Assembly: GCF_024868665.1 (NCBI RefSeq)
Contig: NC_079891.1
Location: 36,212,773-36,276,772 of the forward strand
Reading direction: 5' to 3'
Length of the DNA: 64,000 nt
Origin: Triplophysa rosa
Lineage: Eukaryota > Chordata > Actinopteri > Cypriniformes > Nemacheilidae
Every line of letters begins with the position of its first letter. The first letter of the stretch is position 1. Both the position numbers and the translations under genes were made by a program. The notes below the pieces were generated by a model. The model had not been told where the DNA came from and searched no databases. It saw only the letters and a program-made list of their open reading frames with translations. This document shows, piece by piece, positions 1 to 10,500 of this stretch.

Positions 1-617
1 CAACACTTCAGCTTCAATCATGATGATGTAACATCTACTTTAATCTGCACTTACAAAATGAAACATACACATTTCACTCATCTGCCTTTACATGTGTTTA
101 ACCTGCTGTGAACGGAGTGAAAGTTAAAAGTTTTGTTTCACATAAAACATGTCATGTGCAAACCTTGAATTGAGTCTGTGAAGCTGTACAAACACAGTAT
201 ATGTGAAACACAAGCAGTGTGTGTGAAACACATGTTCTACTGAACCTGGACCAGTTTAGTCTGTGTGTATAAACTGAACATTTGCAGAAGAACGGTTGAT
301 AGAGCAGATTTATTTTTCATTGCTTTATTTTCTCCACACAGATAATCCTGTCAGACACATGCAGTGTCGCTCTTTCCTCATGTGTGTAACTCTAGCCGTG
401 AGTTAGTGATGTGACCTGTGAACTTTGACCTCACATGACTTCGATCTGTGGATCATGCACCTGGAAGACGGTTTCATGTTTTTGCCCTGAGCGAAAGCAG
501 ACTTTATTAAAAGACAGGAAGGCGTCACATATCCATTTATTATCATCGCATCACGTGTGCGAAATCCCACAATTCTCTGCTTCAGGAATACAAACTCTGT
601 TCTGCCTGGCAGGGTTT
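1..617. other. No recognised feature
   Basis: I see no exon, known repeat or RNA gene here. The open frames are short and lack coding character. It is probably intron or flank of the unidentified plus-strand gene whose exons begin at 4587. Confidence 0.4.
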
Positions 618-635
618 TCACACACACACACGCAT

Positions 636-682
<47 letters not shown>

Positions 683-690
683 CACACACA
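618..690. repeat. (ACGC)n-(CA)n microsatellite
   Basis: A CA run passes into about eight ACGC units and then back into pure CA. It directly abuts the left end of the MITE at 690. The Thr-His and Cys-Val open frames across it are artefacts of the repeat. Confidence 0.9.
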
Positions 691-957
691 TGTTGGGTTT
701 CCATGTTTTACGGGGACATTACATAGACGCAATGGTTTTTATTCTGTACAAACTGTATATCATATTCCCTCCCCCTAACCCTAACAATCACACACAACTG
801 TCTGCTCTTTTACATTTTCACTAAAGTTCATTCTGTATGATTTATAAGCTTGTTTCCTCAGGGGGACCAAAAAATGTCCCCACAAGGACAAGGGTTTTGG
901 ATATTGCCATCTTTGTGGGGACATTTTGTCCCCATACCGTAGGGTTTACCAGGTACA
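690..957 (+). mobile_element. Microsatellite-flanked MITE, subfamily A, copy 1
   Basis: A non-coding element of about 268 bp. Both ends carry a GGGGACA-type block in inverted orientation (near 713 and near 917-931, the latter reading GTGGGGACATTTTGTCCCCA). The interior holds TACAAACTGTATAT and GATTTATAAGCTTG, words shared with the copies near 2072, 22994, 48015 and 58977. It is flanked on both sides by CA-rich microsatellites. The family is inferred from comparison inside this window; I cannot name it. Confidence 0.75.
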
Positions 958-1105
958 CACACACACACGCATACACGCACATACTCACGCACACACACAC
1001 ACACGAATACACGCACATACTCATGCTCACACACACACAGACACATAGACACACACACATAGACACACGCATACACTCACACACTCACACACACACATAC
1101 ATACA
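953..1105. repeat. Imperfect (CA)n / ACGC microsatellite
   Basis: About 150 bp of CA repeat with interspersed CGCA, CATA and CTCA variants, directly following the MITE end. Confidence 0.9.
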
Positions 1106-2046
1106 CCAATAGACCGTCATATTGATCCAGAGGACGTTTTAAAAACAGTGATGCGAATGTTCTTATGAACCACACCAGCGTTTGTGTGATTTGTGTAGTG
1201 GATGATGCAATTGCAATTGTGTTTGTGCAGATGAGCAGGTGATGTGTGTGGTTTCTTTTCACCTCGTCTGATGGTTTGATTCAGTTCTTTTCCGTTCACA
1301 TTCTTTCTTTTAATGAGAACTGAGGCATCGCACAGGTTTGTATGTGCGAGTGTGGAACAGATGTTATCAGTGTTTCTGTCCCTCGTCTCACCTGCATTCA
1401 CACACTTTCTCTTTTATCCTTCATCTCTTCTAGTCTAAAGATTTGAATGAGAGTTTTTTCGGATGTAAACACAGCACTACAAAACTGAACAAATGTGACG
1501 GCAAATACATTCTGTTTTTGACAGTGCAGATACAAGATAAAGAGCTGAACACTTCAAGAACACATCACAGGATTTGTTTTATCTGGTCTTTCACTTTATT
1601 GTGCTCTTCAACCCCTCACGTGTCTTAAAGTGTGTTTTAAGGTTCAGCAGTAAAATGATTTCGAGACATTTGACATTTGCTAAAGTGCAGGAATGTAGAA
1701 ATGACTTCAGGAGTATTAATGGATGTGTAGCTAAACACTAAACTAACACGGCAGGGATTTTCTTTGGCTTCTTCTTTCCAGAGCCGTGTGTCATATAAGC
1801 CAAGATGAAAATAAGAGGCCAACATTCAGTTTTTCACTTGACTAAAGGTGCTGTCTGGGTCCTTAAACAATCTTTCTATTGCAAATGATTTTTGTTTTTT
1901 TGGGAAATATAACTCTTCTAAAGTGATTATACAGATTCTTTCATTGTGTTTAAGCTCTCTGAAAGTGTAGAATATTAATATGAAACAGATAATGTTTTTT
2001 TTAATTTACTAAAGTCCATATGAAATCAAAATTTAGCCCATTTACT
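1106..2046. other. No recognised feature
   Basis: AT-rich unique-looking DNA. No exon with good splice sites and no repeat that I recognise. Confidence 0.4.
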
Positions 2047-2071
2047 CTGTGTGTGTGTGTGTGTGTGTGTG

Positions 2072-2346
2072 TTCATGTTTGTATATCCCGGTGGGGACCT
2101 AAACCTGAATACACACCAACTCATGGGGACTCGTGTCACCGTGGGGACCAAAATTGAGGTCCTCATGGGCATAAAAGCTAATAAATTGTACAGAACAATA
2201 TTTTTTACAAATCTAAAAATGCAAAAAGTGTTCTATGATCTTTAGGTTTAGGGATAGGGTTAGGGATAGGGGATAGAATATACAGTTTGTACAGTATAAA
2301 AACATTACGCCTATGGACTGTCCCCACGGGGATAGTAAACCAGACA
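2072..2346 (-). mobile_element. Microsatellite-flanked MITE, subfamily B, copy 1
   Basis: About 275 bp. The left end reads CATGTTTGTATATCCCGGTG and the right end, read from outside, CATGTCTGGTTTACTATCCC, followed on both sides by GGGGAC: imperfect terminal inverted repeats. Near-identical copies lie at 22994-23266 and 58977-59240. A (GT)n run at 2048-2071 precedes it and a GT/GCGT run at 2346-2440 follows it. Interior words are shared with subfamily A, and a short telomere-like GGGTTA stretch is present. Confidence 0.8.
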
Positions 2347-2446
2347 TGTGTGTGCGTGCGTGCGTGTGTGTGTGTGACTGTGTGTGTGTGTGTGTGTGTG
2401 ATTGTGTGTGTGTGTGTGTGTGTGCGTGTGCGTGCGTGGCTGTGAG
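2346..2446. repeat. (GT)n / GCGT microsatellite
   Basis: Compound GT repeat with GCGT and GACT interruptions, immediately following the MITE right end. Confidence 0.9.
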
Positions 2447-2559
2447 TGAGTGAGTTCTCCATCAGCTCGCTGTGATTTGAGCTATACAAACTACACAAAG
2501 AGAATTGATCTACACAAACACGGGCAGCAGTTTATTTTTTCAGCTCAAGTCTTGTAATA

Positions 2560-2880
2560 TAAATATAACGCTGCATGTGGCGTTTGCTCTAATAATTGGA
2601 GAGAAAGCTGAAGGAGACAGACGGCGGCTCTGTGGAGCGTTTTCCACCTGACAGCATGAATACGGTCAGTATAGAGCGCCGGGCGCACGGGCCTCTTATC
2701 AAAACAAGAGAGCCGCCGCGCTAAAAGCCAGAGTCCAGGAAGCTTTGAATAAAAGCTTTTAGGCGGTTAGCAGCTCTTATCTCAGGAATCTATCATGAGA
2801 TGGACGTCCATTAGAACAGAGCTGGAGATTGAGTTTGGCTTGTGCTCAACAGCTCTCTCTCTCTCACACACAGATCAGTA
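2560..2880. promoter_or_regulatory. Candidate conserved non-coding element
   Basis: A complex non-repetitive block in intron or upstream DNA of the unidentified gene. It holds two CTTATC words (near 2695 and 2777), the core recognised by GATA factors, an E-box-like CACCTG near 2646, and TTTGAATAAAAGCTTTTAGG-like AT-rich words. No repeat or open frame explains it. This is inferred from sequence texture only; conservation was not tested. Confidence 0.25.
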
Positions 2881-3180
2881 CGGCCATTCACACGGGCTGA
2901 TCTGATACATACATCATGTTTAGTGTTGTTCTTTATGATTTTACAAATGCTTCTCACTCCCATTACTGTGGTTGTACTGTGCTACTGAATCAATATATCA
3001 TAGTTCATATACAGTATACTTGCATGTGAAGAAAACTCACAATGTTCTGTGATGATGTTTTAATGCTGCCCATGAGTTTAGTGTAGTACTACTGAGGAGA
3101 TGAAACATCACATAAACATATTCAGACTTCATCTGGATACACTCATAGATCACAACAGATCAGTTCTACCGCAGCTGGTC

Positions 3181-4555
3181 TTTAACTCTTCCAGCAACTC
3201 CATCAAGAACTACGGGCGACAGGACTTTTTCCTCACTGGCCCCAAAATGATGGAATTCACGGCCCTCTGAGATTAGAAACGCAGAATCTCTAAATATTTT
3301 TAAATTTTCTTTTAAAACGGACTTTTTTGGGGTTGCTTTTATGTGACAAATGTATGTTGTCTTTATTTATATTTGTTATAAATTTGTATTATATTATTTA
3401 TATAATTTGTTATATTTGTATTAGGGCTGTCAACGTTAACGCGTTAACGCATGCGATTAATTTTTTCAAATTAACGCGTGAGAAAATATTTTTATCGCAA
3501 TTAACGCAGCATCCGTTTGTTTTGACATCCTTTGTCTAGCGTTACATTATGTAATCACGCTCTTATTCGTGTACAGGCTTTTAAACCACTTAAGCGCGAT
3601 TTGAAACAGTTGCTTTGACGCGTTCAATGAAGATAGACAGCTTCTAAACTGTGGGACGCGGCAAAACGCAACGCGAGGTCCAGTCTGGTGTATACAGTCA
3701 CCTGCTAAGGGCTGCGTCGGTGAATCTCTGTCAGACAGCGCATCCGTGTTAAGTTCTCTTTCGTGCTTGAATGGATAAAACCACACAAGATTATGTCAGA
3801 AAGCCCGTTTTGTCTAGCATTTTCTTAAGCAAGACTTCAAAGTGTAAAATAAAATCTTAAATGAATGCAAAGAGTTGTGAAAATGGGAGTGCGGTGACGG
3901 TCAGATCTGCGTACTGAGACAGCTCTTAAAGGGGCCGCGCTCTTATTAAACGTGCTGCTGTGACTCCTGTCACTAATGTTAATCAAAGAACAAAATAAAA
4001 GAAGAAATCAATGTGATTTTGTAGCTTTAATGAGAATTCTTCTGCATTTAATTTATAATTTAGCATTAATAAAGACTGTAAAGTGTCCTTCAATTCCTGT
4101 ATGTTTCCTACATGAGCTCTCAATTATACTGTTGAATGGCTATAATTCATCAGTTACAGTACTAATATCAAAATGCTAGCTTTCATAAAATGATGCTGTT
4201 AAAGAAATATGTTGTTTCTACATCAATTTGAAGATTAAATGTGAAATTATTAAAATGTAAAAGTATATTTTAAAATATAATAGTTATGTGCGATTAATCG
4301 TGATTAATCAGAAAAAATGTGTGATTAATCCGATTAATTTTTTTAATCGATTGACAGCACTAATTTGTATTATTATATGTATATTCATATGTGCTTAGTA
4401 TAATTTCTTGTTTTTATTTGTGTTTGTTTTTGTTTTGTTGTTATTTGTTTTGAATTCTATACCTATATTCTAATTTTCATTATTTATGTGAAGCGCTTTG
4501 AGAAGCTACTTTTAAAGGCGCTATATAAAATAAAGTTATTATTATTATTATGATC
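3181..4555 (+). mobile_element. 5'-truncated L2/CR1-like LINE, interrupted
   Basis: The left part (3181-3421) resembles a degenerate LINE polymerase C-terminus and 3' UTR. The right part (4371-4555) ends in the typical tail, with GAAGCGCTTTGAGAAGC, GGCGCTATATAAA and a terminal (ATT)n run. A hAT element at 3422-4362 splits the copy, so the LINE inserted first. It lies just before the exon at 4587. Confidence 0.6.
3422..4362. mobile_element. Non-autonomous hAT transposon
   Basis: A 941-bp element beginning TAGGGCTGTCAA and ending TTGACAGCACTA, flanked by a perfect 8-bp duplication ATTTGTAT (3414-3421 and 4363-4370). 8-bp duplications and these ends are diagnostic of hAT elements. The subterminal regions are rich in GTTAACG and ATTAATC words. 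No intact transposase frame is present. Confidence 0.9.
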
Positions 4556-4586
4556 AGAGAGTCACGGTGGAGTGTTTGTGTTGCAG

Positions 4587-7500
4587 GTCACTTTCTGGGG
4601 AACAACACGGTGATCGAGGTTCTGCGCAGTCAGGGTTATGAGGTCGAACACACACCCGCCGGACAGCCACTGCACAGGTAACGCACACACACACAATAGA
4701 GTTTGGCTCGTGTGACACACGGCTCACAGATTCCAGATGTGTGTGAGGCCAGTGCAGTTACACGCCTCACTGAATGTGAGCTGTGAGCCGGCCGGAGCTC
4801 ATAATGAGACTCACACACACACACTGAACATTAAACTCCGCCCATTACATCATGACACATCATCCAATCAGTTGTTGTCTTTGTTTCAGTCTTGTTAAAC
4901 ATGATAAAGTGTTTGTTGTGATTGTAAATGTTTGTTTGAGTGTGTGACAGAACATTTCGTTCACACACGTGTGTTTTGTTGTTGTAGTTGTGTTCTCACA
5001 CCTGGCTGGTTGTCAGAGACGATCAGAGCTCGTCATTGTGTTCTTACATTTACATGTAGTCATTTAGCAGACGCTTTTATCCAAAGCGACTTACAGATGA
5101 GGGAAACAATGCAAGCAATTGGAACAAGATAAGGACAACAAAAAGCATCAGTGCAATAAAAGAAATATATGGTATATATATGGTCTCATATATATGGAGC
5201 GATTTTAGTCTCATTAATTATTCACGCGTAAAACAAGATACACACATGCGTAAACAGTTTCACATGAATAAAACCTAATTTACGTGCACAAAGTATAAAT
5301 ATACATTTACAAAAAGCAATTCACGTGCGTAAAACAAAACTATTTTCTCATAAAGTACGTTTCGCAAACATACGAATGTGCGCAAATATTTCGAAAGTTT
5401 AAAATGTACACGTTTATCGTGTTATGTGAATGTGCAAATCGTCACTCACGTGTGAATCGCCTTGGATGTGTGTGTGTGTTTTTTGAGACTCTCCTGGCAG
5501 CGCAACCCCACCCACGTGGTTGTCGTACTCTTTAGCCAATCAGATTCAACCTTACCATCCAACCAATCATAATCGTGGAGAGCACAGAACTCAAGGAGCT
5601 CTAATGTTAGCACTAAAGGCTCATTTGTACAGTTTCGCTAATCTACTCTCTGAGCTGTGATGCTGTATTAAAACATAATACAGCCATGCAATAAATCTGT
5701 TTTTATGAACTTATTTTGTAGGAGAAAAGTATGAAATAGTGAGTGAAAATGACCACTTAAAAACTACACAACCAGCAGTCACTTCCACTGAACTGCTAAA
5801 ATCCGTCTGGGTAACAAACTGTGAAACTGTGTTCCCCCATCTGGGGAACATATCTGATGAGATATGTTCATGTTTGTATGTCCATACAATGTATGTTTTA
5901 AATGAACAAGGACAATAAATAACTAGTTCTTGGAAACATTGTTTCGTATGGGCGCATAGATTTGTAGCTGCGCAAAAGGTGCGCAGAGCCGTTTTCCTTG
6001 AGTCCTGTGCTCTCCGCGTTTATGATGGGTTGAATGGTAAGGTTGAATCTGATTGGCTAAAGAGTACGACAACCACGTGGGTGGGGTTGCGCTGCCAGGA
6101 GAGTCTCAAAAAACACACACACACATCCAAGCCGATTCACACGTGAGTGACGATTTTTACATTCACATAACACGATAAACGTGTACATTTTAAACTTTCG
6201 AAATATTTGTGCACAGTCGTATGTTTGCGAAACGTACTTTATGAGAAAATAGTTTTGTTTTACGCACGTGAATTGCTTTTTGTAAATGTATATTTATACT
6301 TTTTGCACGTAAATTAGGTTTTGTTCATGTGAAACTGTTTACGCATGTGTGTATCTTGTTTTACGCGTGAATAATTAATGAGACTAAAATCGCTCCATAC
6401 ATATAGCCTATCACAGTGTACAGAGCTAAGGTTTTTTTTTTTTTTAAAGAGTAGAAAAGAGATAGAAGTCAGAACTGATCGGTCAGGTGTTGACGGAAGA
6501 GATGTGTTTTCAGACGGTTCTTAAAGATGGCTACAGAATCTGCTGATCTGCAGGTCATTCCATAAATGGGGAACCGATCCCAAGAAGGTACGTGAGAGAG
6601 ATTTTTTACCTTTTTGGGATGGCACCACAAGACGTGGTTCATTTGCAGAGCGTAGGGATCTGGCGGCTACATAAGTCTGCATTAGCGAGTGAAGGTAAGG
6701 GGCTGCTGAACCAGTGGTGGTCTTGTAGGCCAGGAGCAGAGTCTTGAATTTGATGCGAGCGACTATAGAGAGCCAATGTAACTTAGTGAAGAGAGGAGTG
6801 ACGTGCGCTCTCTTCGGTTCATTGAAGACCACTCTTGCCGTCGCATTCTGGATCATCTGTAGAGGTTTGGTTGTGCAAGCTGGAAGTCCAGCCAGTAGCG
6901 CATTGCAGTAGTCCAGTCTGGACAGAACAAGAACCTGGACTAGGACTTGCGTAGCATGCTGGGATAGGAAAGGTGTCATTTTCCTGATATTGTAGAGGAT
7001 GAATCTACAGGACCGGTTGGTGCTGGCAACATGATCAGTGAAGTTAAGCCGATCATCGATCACCACTCCCAGGTTTCTGGCCGTTCTGGAAGATGTGATG
7101 GTTGATGAGCCCAGTTGAATGGAGAAGTTGTGATGACTCTTTGTGTCGGCCGGGATTACAAGCAGTTCTGTTTTAGCCATTCTGTTTTACATTCTTATCT
7201 CTGTGTTAAACACAAGCACACGTGGTTGTTGGTGATGGTGCTGTAATAATGAAATGTTCTGGTGATGTGCAGGAGGTCATCAGAAGATCTGACAGATTCA
7301 CCGCTGGAGCCGTTCTTACACGACACCGAAGATCATCAGGAATCCGTCCCGCAGCGGCTTCCACACAGTCTGGAGTTACTGGAGAAAGTGGAACGCAAAC
7401 TGAAGAAGAAACGTCGGAACAAACAGAAGAAGCCACAGAAGCATCGGCACTTCAATGATCTGTGGGTTCGTCTGGAGGAGAGGTGAGGAGGGGAGGAAAC

Positions 7501-10500
7501 ATTTACCTCTGTCTTATTCATTTGCTTTACTTTATTATCTGAAATACTGAAGAGTGTAAATCTGTGAGCCTTTATATTCCTTTCATTCATCTGGAACGTC
7601 TCCTGTATGGAAGCATATTGGTTGCTATTTTCAATTTGAAATGAAATACGCAAAATAGCAATGCAGTATGTAAAATGACAATGCAATTGTGTATTTAAAT
7701 ATACATTTTAAATAACATATGTGCAACATTAAGTGCAAAATGAAAATATAAATTCAATTATATCAATTACATTTGTCAGTTCCTACACTAGTTTTAATGT
7801 TATTTAAATGGATATTTTTAACGCTCTTTAAGTTACAAAATTAAAATGAAAATGCATTCCCCGGATTGATTATATATGTTTAAGATAGTCAAGCAAAACT
7901 GTAGCAAAATGAAAATTCAAATGTTATTTTCCCTAAATGCATTAACATTAACAGGTTGAACATTTGGGATTGCATTTTCAGTTACATATTTACGCATTGG
8001 GTGTTGCAAAATTCAATGTGGACTTGAAAATGCATATCGAGCTGGCCACGCCCCCTCCCCGGTACAGCGTCATTGTGTGAAGTCGGAGCCAGCATCGCTC
8101 GTTACGTGCATGGATGTGCGGCTGCAAAGCTGATAAAAACATTAAATAGCATGCACACGAATTGGTGCACAGACAAAAATTACTTACGTGTTTTTTTAAG
8201 ATTATTACAAGTCTGTAGACGATAGAACCAGTAGCTACATTGCTAGAACATCTCGTAGAGAATTCTCTGCCTTATCAAGCGGGGAGCACGCATGTTGAAT
8301 GTCTCATAATCACTGTTAATTGAAAATAGCTACCAATATGCTTCCATACTCCTGAGCTTCTCCTGGAAATTTACTTTGAACATGCGCTTAAATTAGTTTT
8401 GGCTAAAAATACATTTCATTCAACTAGACCCAGCTCAAGCCCAGACATTAAACAGAACATTTGATTTGTTTTTACCCTGCCGAGAAAAGCTGCAGACACA
8501 CACGCACGCACACGCGCGTATGGGATTACTTTTGTGTCAATAAAAATGAACTCAAACTTAAAAAAAACGCACAAAAATATACAATGAGAAAGAAAAGAAA
8601 ACACTTTGATAATGAAAACAATAAACTCAATTGCAAGAATGTGGCATGATTTTCAAATAAACTGCTATTTTTCTTAACAATTTTCTAAGTTTCGTTTTTG
8701 CAAATAATAGTTTTGAATTCGCTGCTAGATTTTTCATTTGCACTTTTCGAGTTTTCGTTTGCGCTTCTCCAGTTTTCGTTCGCCTCTCTGGCACAAATCT
8801 GACGTGTAGGCGGGACTTTTGGCTGCTTTACGCTGATTGGCTAGTGAGTTTTTGATTGATAGCTCCCTGACAAGGAAGTCAATACTGAAGACAGTACAGT
8901 GCAACGAATCTTAGAGAACGATCTGCATGCTGTTATCTTTATTGTTTGTACTTAAAACTACTTTCTTAATTAGTTAGTATATAAGTAATTGGTATTTGAA
9001 GTTGGTAAGTCTTGCGCGGTGTGGATCCAAGCGTCTTCCTCATCATCGTCCTCCTCAGCCTCAGATAAATTAATGTAATTCAGATAATAAAGAAAATCAC
9101 TAAAAGTTGTATTCCTGTACAGTAGCAATTCTGTCTTTGCTAAGCGCGTTCATTGTGTGCTTTATATTTGTTTGTCAGGTATTATTTTATGGACTATTAA
9201 GATTATTTTCTTAAAAAGGAACAAACAACTTGCATTATAACATCCAATAAAGACATGTTACAGATTATTGGGTTGTGAGAAATTAACGTGGTAAATGAAA
9301 ACATTGCTGCATAGTTACTGTACAGAGATTAAAAATTTTAGTGATTTTATTATCTCGGTTACATACATGTACCTGAGGGTGACTTGTGTCCAGCTGAGGA
9401 GGGTGACGATGTCGCTCTTGTCTCCTTTTAAAGAATTAAGTCAATTTACAAGTACTGTATCTTTCTTTTTAAACTCATGGTGAATGTACAGTATTATACC
9501 CCTTTCTTTACATTCACAGAAAGTACACCTCATAAAACACTACCAATACATTCAAATGACATTTATGTTTTTTAAACGCTACAACAAAACAAATTCATAA
9601 GGTGACACAATTAGAGGCCTTCAGAATGTTTTATTCATTTAGTCTGCCTCTTGCAAACAACAATTTCATTATGTATTTACACACCTATATAAAACAGGTT
9701 AAAGAAAAGCAAAAGAGAGACTTCTTTAACTATAAACAAACATTTAAAGATAGAAACAATACATAAAATGCCACCACGATTATAATCTATAAATTATAAA
9801 TATGAACTGGAAGCATAACACTTTACTGTATATCTCCTCAAAACTCACTAGGCATCTCGTTTTCCTGATATCATTGTAATTATAAATTATAGACTGCAGT
9901 CTTGACGGCCTCTAAACCCATGTAAAGTTGCATGTGAATATGGCTATCTATCCCGTCTTTACTCAACGTTGGCTTGTTGTTACGGCGTGATAGAGCCTGG
10001 AAGCGTGTCCCACTTTTAAGTGCGTGAAAGTTGGCAACCCTGCTAATATACGACAAAATAAGAAAGTAATTTAAGTACAAACACTAAAACAATACAATAC
10101 AGAAAACCGCAAGCAGATTTCTCTGGCTCTCACTAAATCCTTGGTGTTTCGAGTCAGATCCGTGGGCGTGGCTTGTTAGTTTTGACTAAATTCTTGGTGT
10201 TTCAAGTCTTACGAAACCTTTACCCTAACCTTACCCTAACTCTAACCATCTAAACTACCTATGATTGTTAAACTTTCCAAAAATCACGGTTGCGTGATGA
10301 CGTCAGACTCGAAACACCAAGGATTTAGTGAGAGCCCTAGTCTTCAGTATCGACTTCCATGACTCATGTCACATTCTTGCAATTGAGTTTATTGTTTTCA
10401 TTATCAAAGTGTTTTTTTTTCTTTCTCATTGTATATTTTTGTTCGTTTTCTAAAAGTATGCATTCATTTTTATTGACACAAAAGTAATCCCATATGCGCA

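Larger units (their letters stand above)
5045..7180 (-). mobile_element. L2-type LINE, 5'-truncated, minus strand, interrupted
   Basis: The 3' terminal part (5045-5187) carries the teleost L2 tail (CATTTAGCAGACGCTTTTAT, AAGCGACTTACA). The coding part (6409-7180) is the C-terminal end of the polymerase. The two are separated by a foldback element at about 5188-6408. The same junction is uninterrupted by that foldback in the related copy at 35165-35735. It sits in the intron between exons 4587-4677 and 7273-7482. Confidence 0.8.

Noticed and set aside
770..790. Telomere-like CCCTAACCCTAA
   Set aside because: Two to three units only, present inside MITE copies, so part of that element and not a telomeric array.
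435..1112. Open frames rich in Thr-His or Cys-Val
   Set aside because: They are read-through of CA/ACGC microsatellites in several frames at once.
5041..5130. tRNA or SINE gene at the CATTTAGCAGACGC motif
   Set aside because: It is the 3' tail of the L2-type LINE and has no box A/box B pair.
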